Source of the DNA: Bacteroidetes bacterium MED-G17
GTDB lineage: Bacteria > Bacteroidota > Bacteroidia > NS11-12g > UBA9320
Assembly: GCA_002457675.1 (NCBI GenBank)
Contig: NTKK01000008.1
Span: 1-64,000 of the forward strand
Direction: 5' to 3'
DNA length: 64,000 nucleotides
In this document: positions 63,699 to 64,000 of the stretch, in pieces
Layout: each line of letters starts with the position of its first letter
Numbering within the stretch: position 1 is the first letter of the stretch
The notes under the pieces: generated by a model
Databases searched by the model: none
The model's input: only the letters and a program-made list of their open reading frames with translations
Told to the model about the DNA's origin: nothing
Program-made: the position numbers and the translations under genes

Positions 63699-64000
63699 AT
63701 GTCACATCCACTTTTCAAGAAACATCAAGCACTGCTTGACCAAGCCATAATTGCTTTAAAAGAGCGAAAATTTTTCACACCATATCCAGAGCATCCTAAG
63801 GCATATGAAGAATGGGGAAATGAAGAAGGAAAAGCGAGCTTTTCGAAAAAATTAAACACAAACTACCTTGGAGTTGCTGAAGGAAATTCAGATTGGATTG
63901 GTGAAGAGATATCACCCTATTGGCAAACTGGGTTGGGTATTCAATATCCGAAAGAAAATCCTCAAGAAGTCATAAATAAAGCAAAATCTGCCTTTGAAAT
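63699..64000 (+). CDS. paaN: PaaN-type phenylacetate degradation protein, 5' part only
   Basis: Begins at ATG 63699 and runs off the window end after 100 codons. MSHPLFKKHQALLDQAIIALKERKFFTPYPEHPK, then NYLGVAEGNSDWIGEEISPYWQTGLGIQYP, matches the start of PaaN proteins (aldehyde-dehydrogenase-related ring-opening enzymes of phenylacetyl-CoA catabolism). The rest, including the catalytic part, lies beyond the window. Confidence 0.72.
   Translation, partial: MSHPLFKKHQALLDQAIIALKERKFFTPYPEHPKAYEEWGNEEGKASFSKKLNTNYLGVAEGNSDWIGEEISPYWQTGLGIQYPKENPQEVINKAKSAFE

Noticed and set aside
1..64000. CRISPR array, insertion sequence, prophage or defence island
   Set aside because: No regularly spaced direct repeats, transposase, integrase or phage structural genes were found, and most genes are conserved housekeeping functions.

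Overview
The window is a compact, AT-rich chromosomal segment of a member of the Bacteroidota. The evidence is four proteins with type IX secretion (T9SS) type A C-terminal domains and one with the type B (gliding-motility CHU-type) domain, a TonB-dependent receptor between two HmuY-family proteins, Bacteroidota-only families (DUF4296, TIGR03643), no Shine-Dalgarno sequences, and promoter elements of the Bacteroidota form TTTG-N17..23-TAnnTTTG. I cannot fix the class. No insertion sequence, prophage, CRISPR array or obvious island is visible; most of the window is housekeeping.

Layout. 1-5.4 kb: aminotransferase and heptose-7-phosphate kinase, miaE, free-methionine sulfoxide reductase with an AtoE-type transporter, ribosomal proteins L21-L27. 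5.4-8.7 kb: PLP homeostasis protein, DUF4296 lipoprotein, MutS2. 8.7-14.8 kb: a probable haem/iron uptake locus (secreted HmuY with T9SS tail, TonB receptor, HmuY lipoprotein) with a divergent AraC regulator. 14.8-19.3 kb: thioredoxin reductase, lytic transglycosylase, coiled-coil membrane protein, ParE. 19.3-27.3 kb: BadF-type kinase, geranylgeranyl-reductase-type flavoprotein, FG-GAP repeat secreted protein, MurF, GNAT protein, orphan HlyD/MacA-type adaptor. 27.3-30.8 kb: small conserved proteins, arginase, thioredoxin, DUF58 protein. 30.8-40.1 kb: ABC ATPase-RecG-CPBP cluster divergent from DnaE, a dehydrogenase, an alpha/beta hydrolase. 40.2 kb: tRNA-Arg(ACG) with two hairpin terminators. 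40.4-49.4 kb: photolyase, T9SS type B protein, and a biotin operon bioF-bioD-bioA-KAS-bioB. 49.4-64 kb: secreted CxxCH protein, dehydrogenase, ArsC-like protein, NFACT (RqcH-like) protein, methionine aminopeptidase, lipoprotein, DUF2130 protein, urocanase, GNAT, rhomboid, PNGase F-like secreted protein, and the start of paaN.

The strongest unusual signal is at the sequence level. An exact TAnnTTTG -7 element ends only 4-8 nt before the start codon of at least nine genes (aminotransferase, miaE, msrC, the 16461 gene, parE, badF-like, dnaE, bioF, arsC-like), and one-mismatch copies sit at the same distance in several others. The tRNA gene carries the same element 6 nt before its mature 5' end, which calibrates the transcription start to at most 7 nt after the element. 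Many mRNAs here should therefore be leaderless or nearly so. Gene packing is extreme: several convergent pairs share interlocked stop codons and three divergent pairs have overlapping or almost touching start codons, one pair inside the palindrome ATGCAT. Non-ATG starts are frequent. The tRNA-Arg has an A19-U56 combination in place of the nearly invariant G19-C56 tertiary pair.

No wholly new multi-gene defence or mobile system was found. The best leads for new biology are the leaderless-promoter pattern, the tRNA covariation, the ketoacyl synthase inside a biotin operon that lacks bioC/bioH, and the HmuY-TonB-HmuY locus with a T9SS-exported member.
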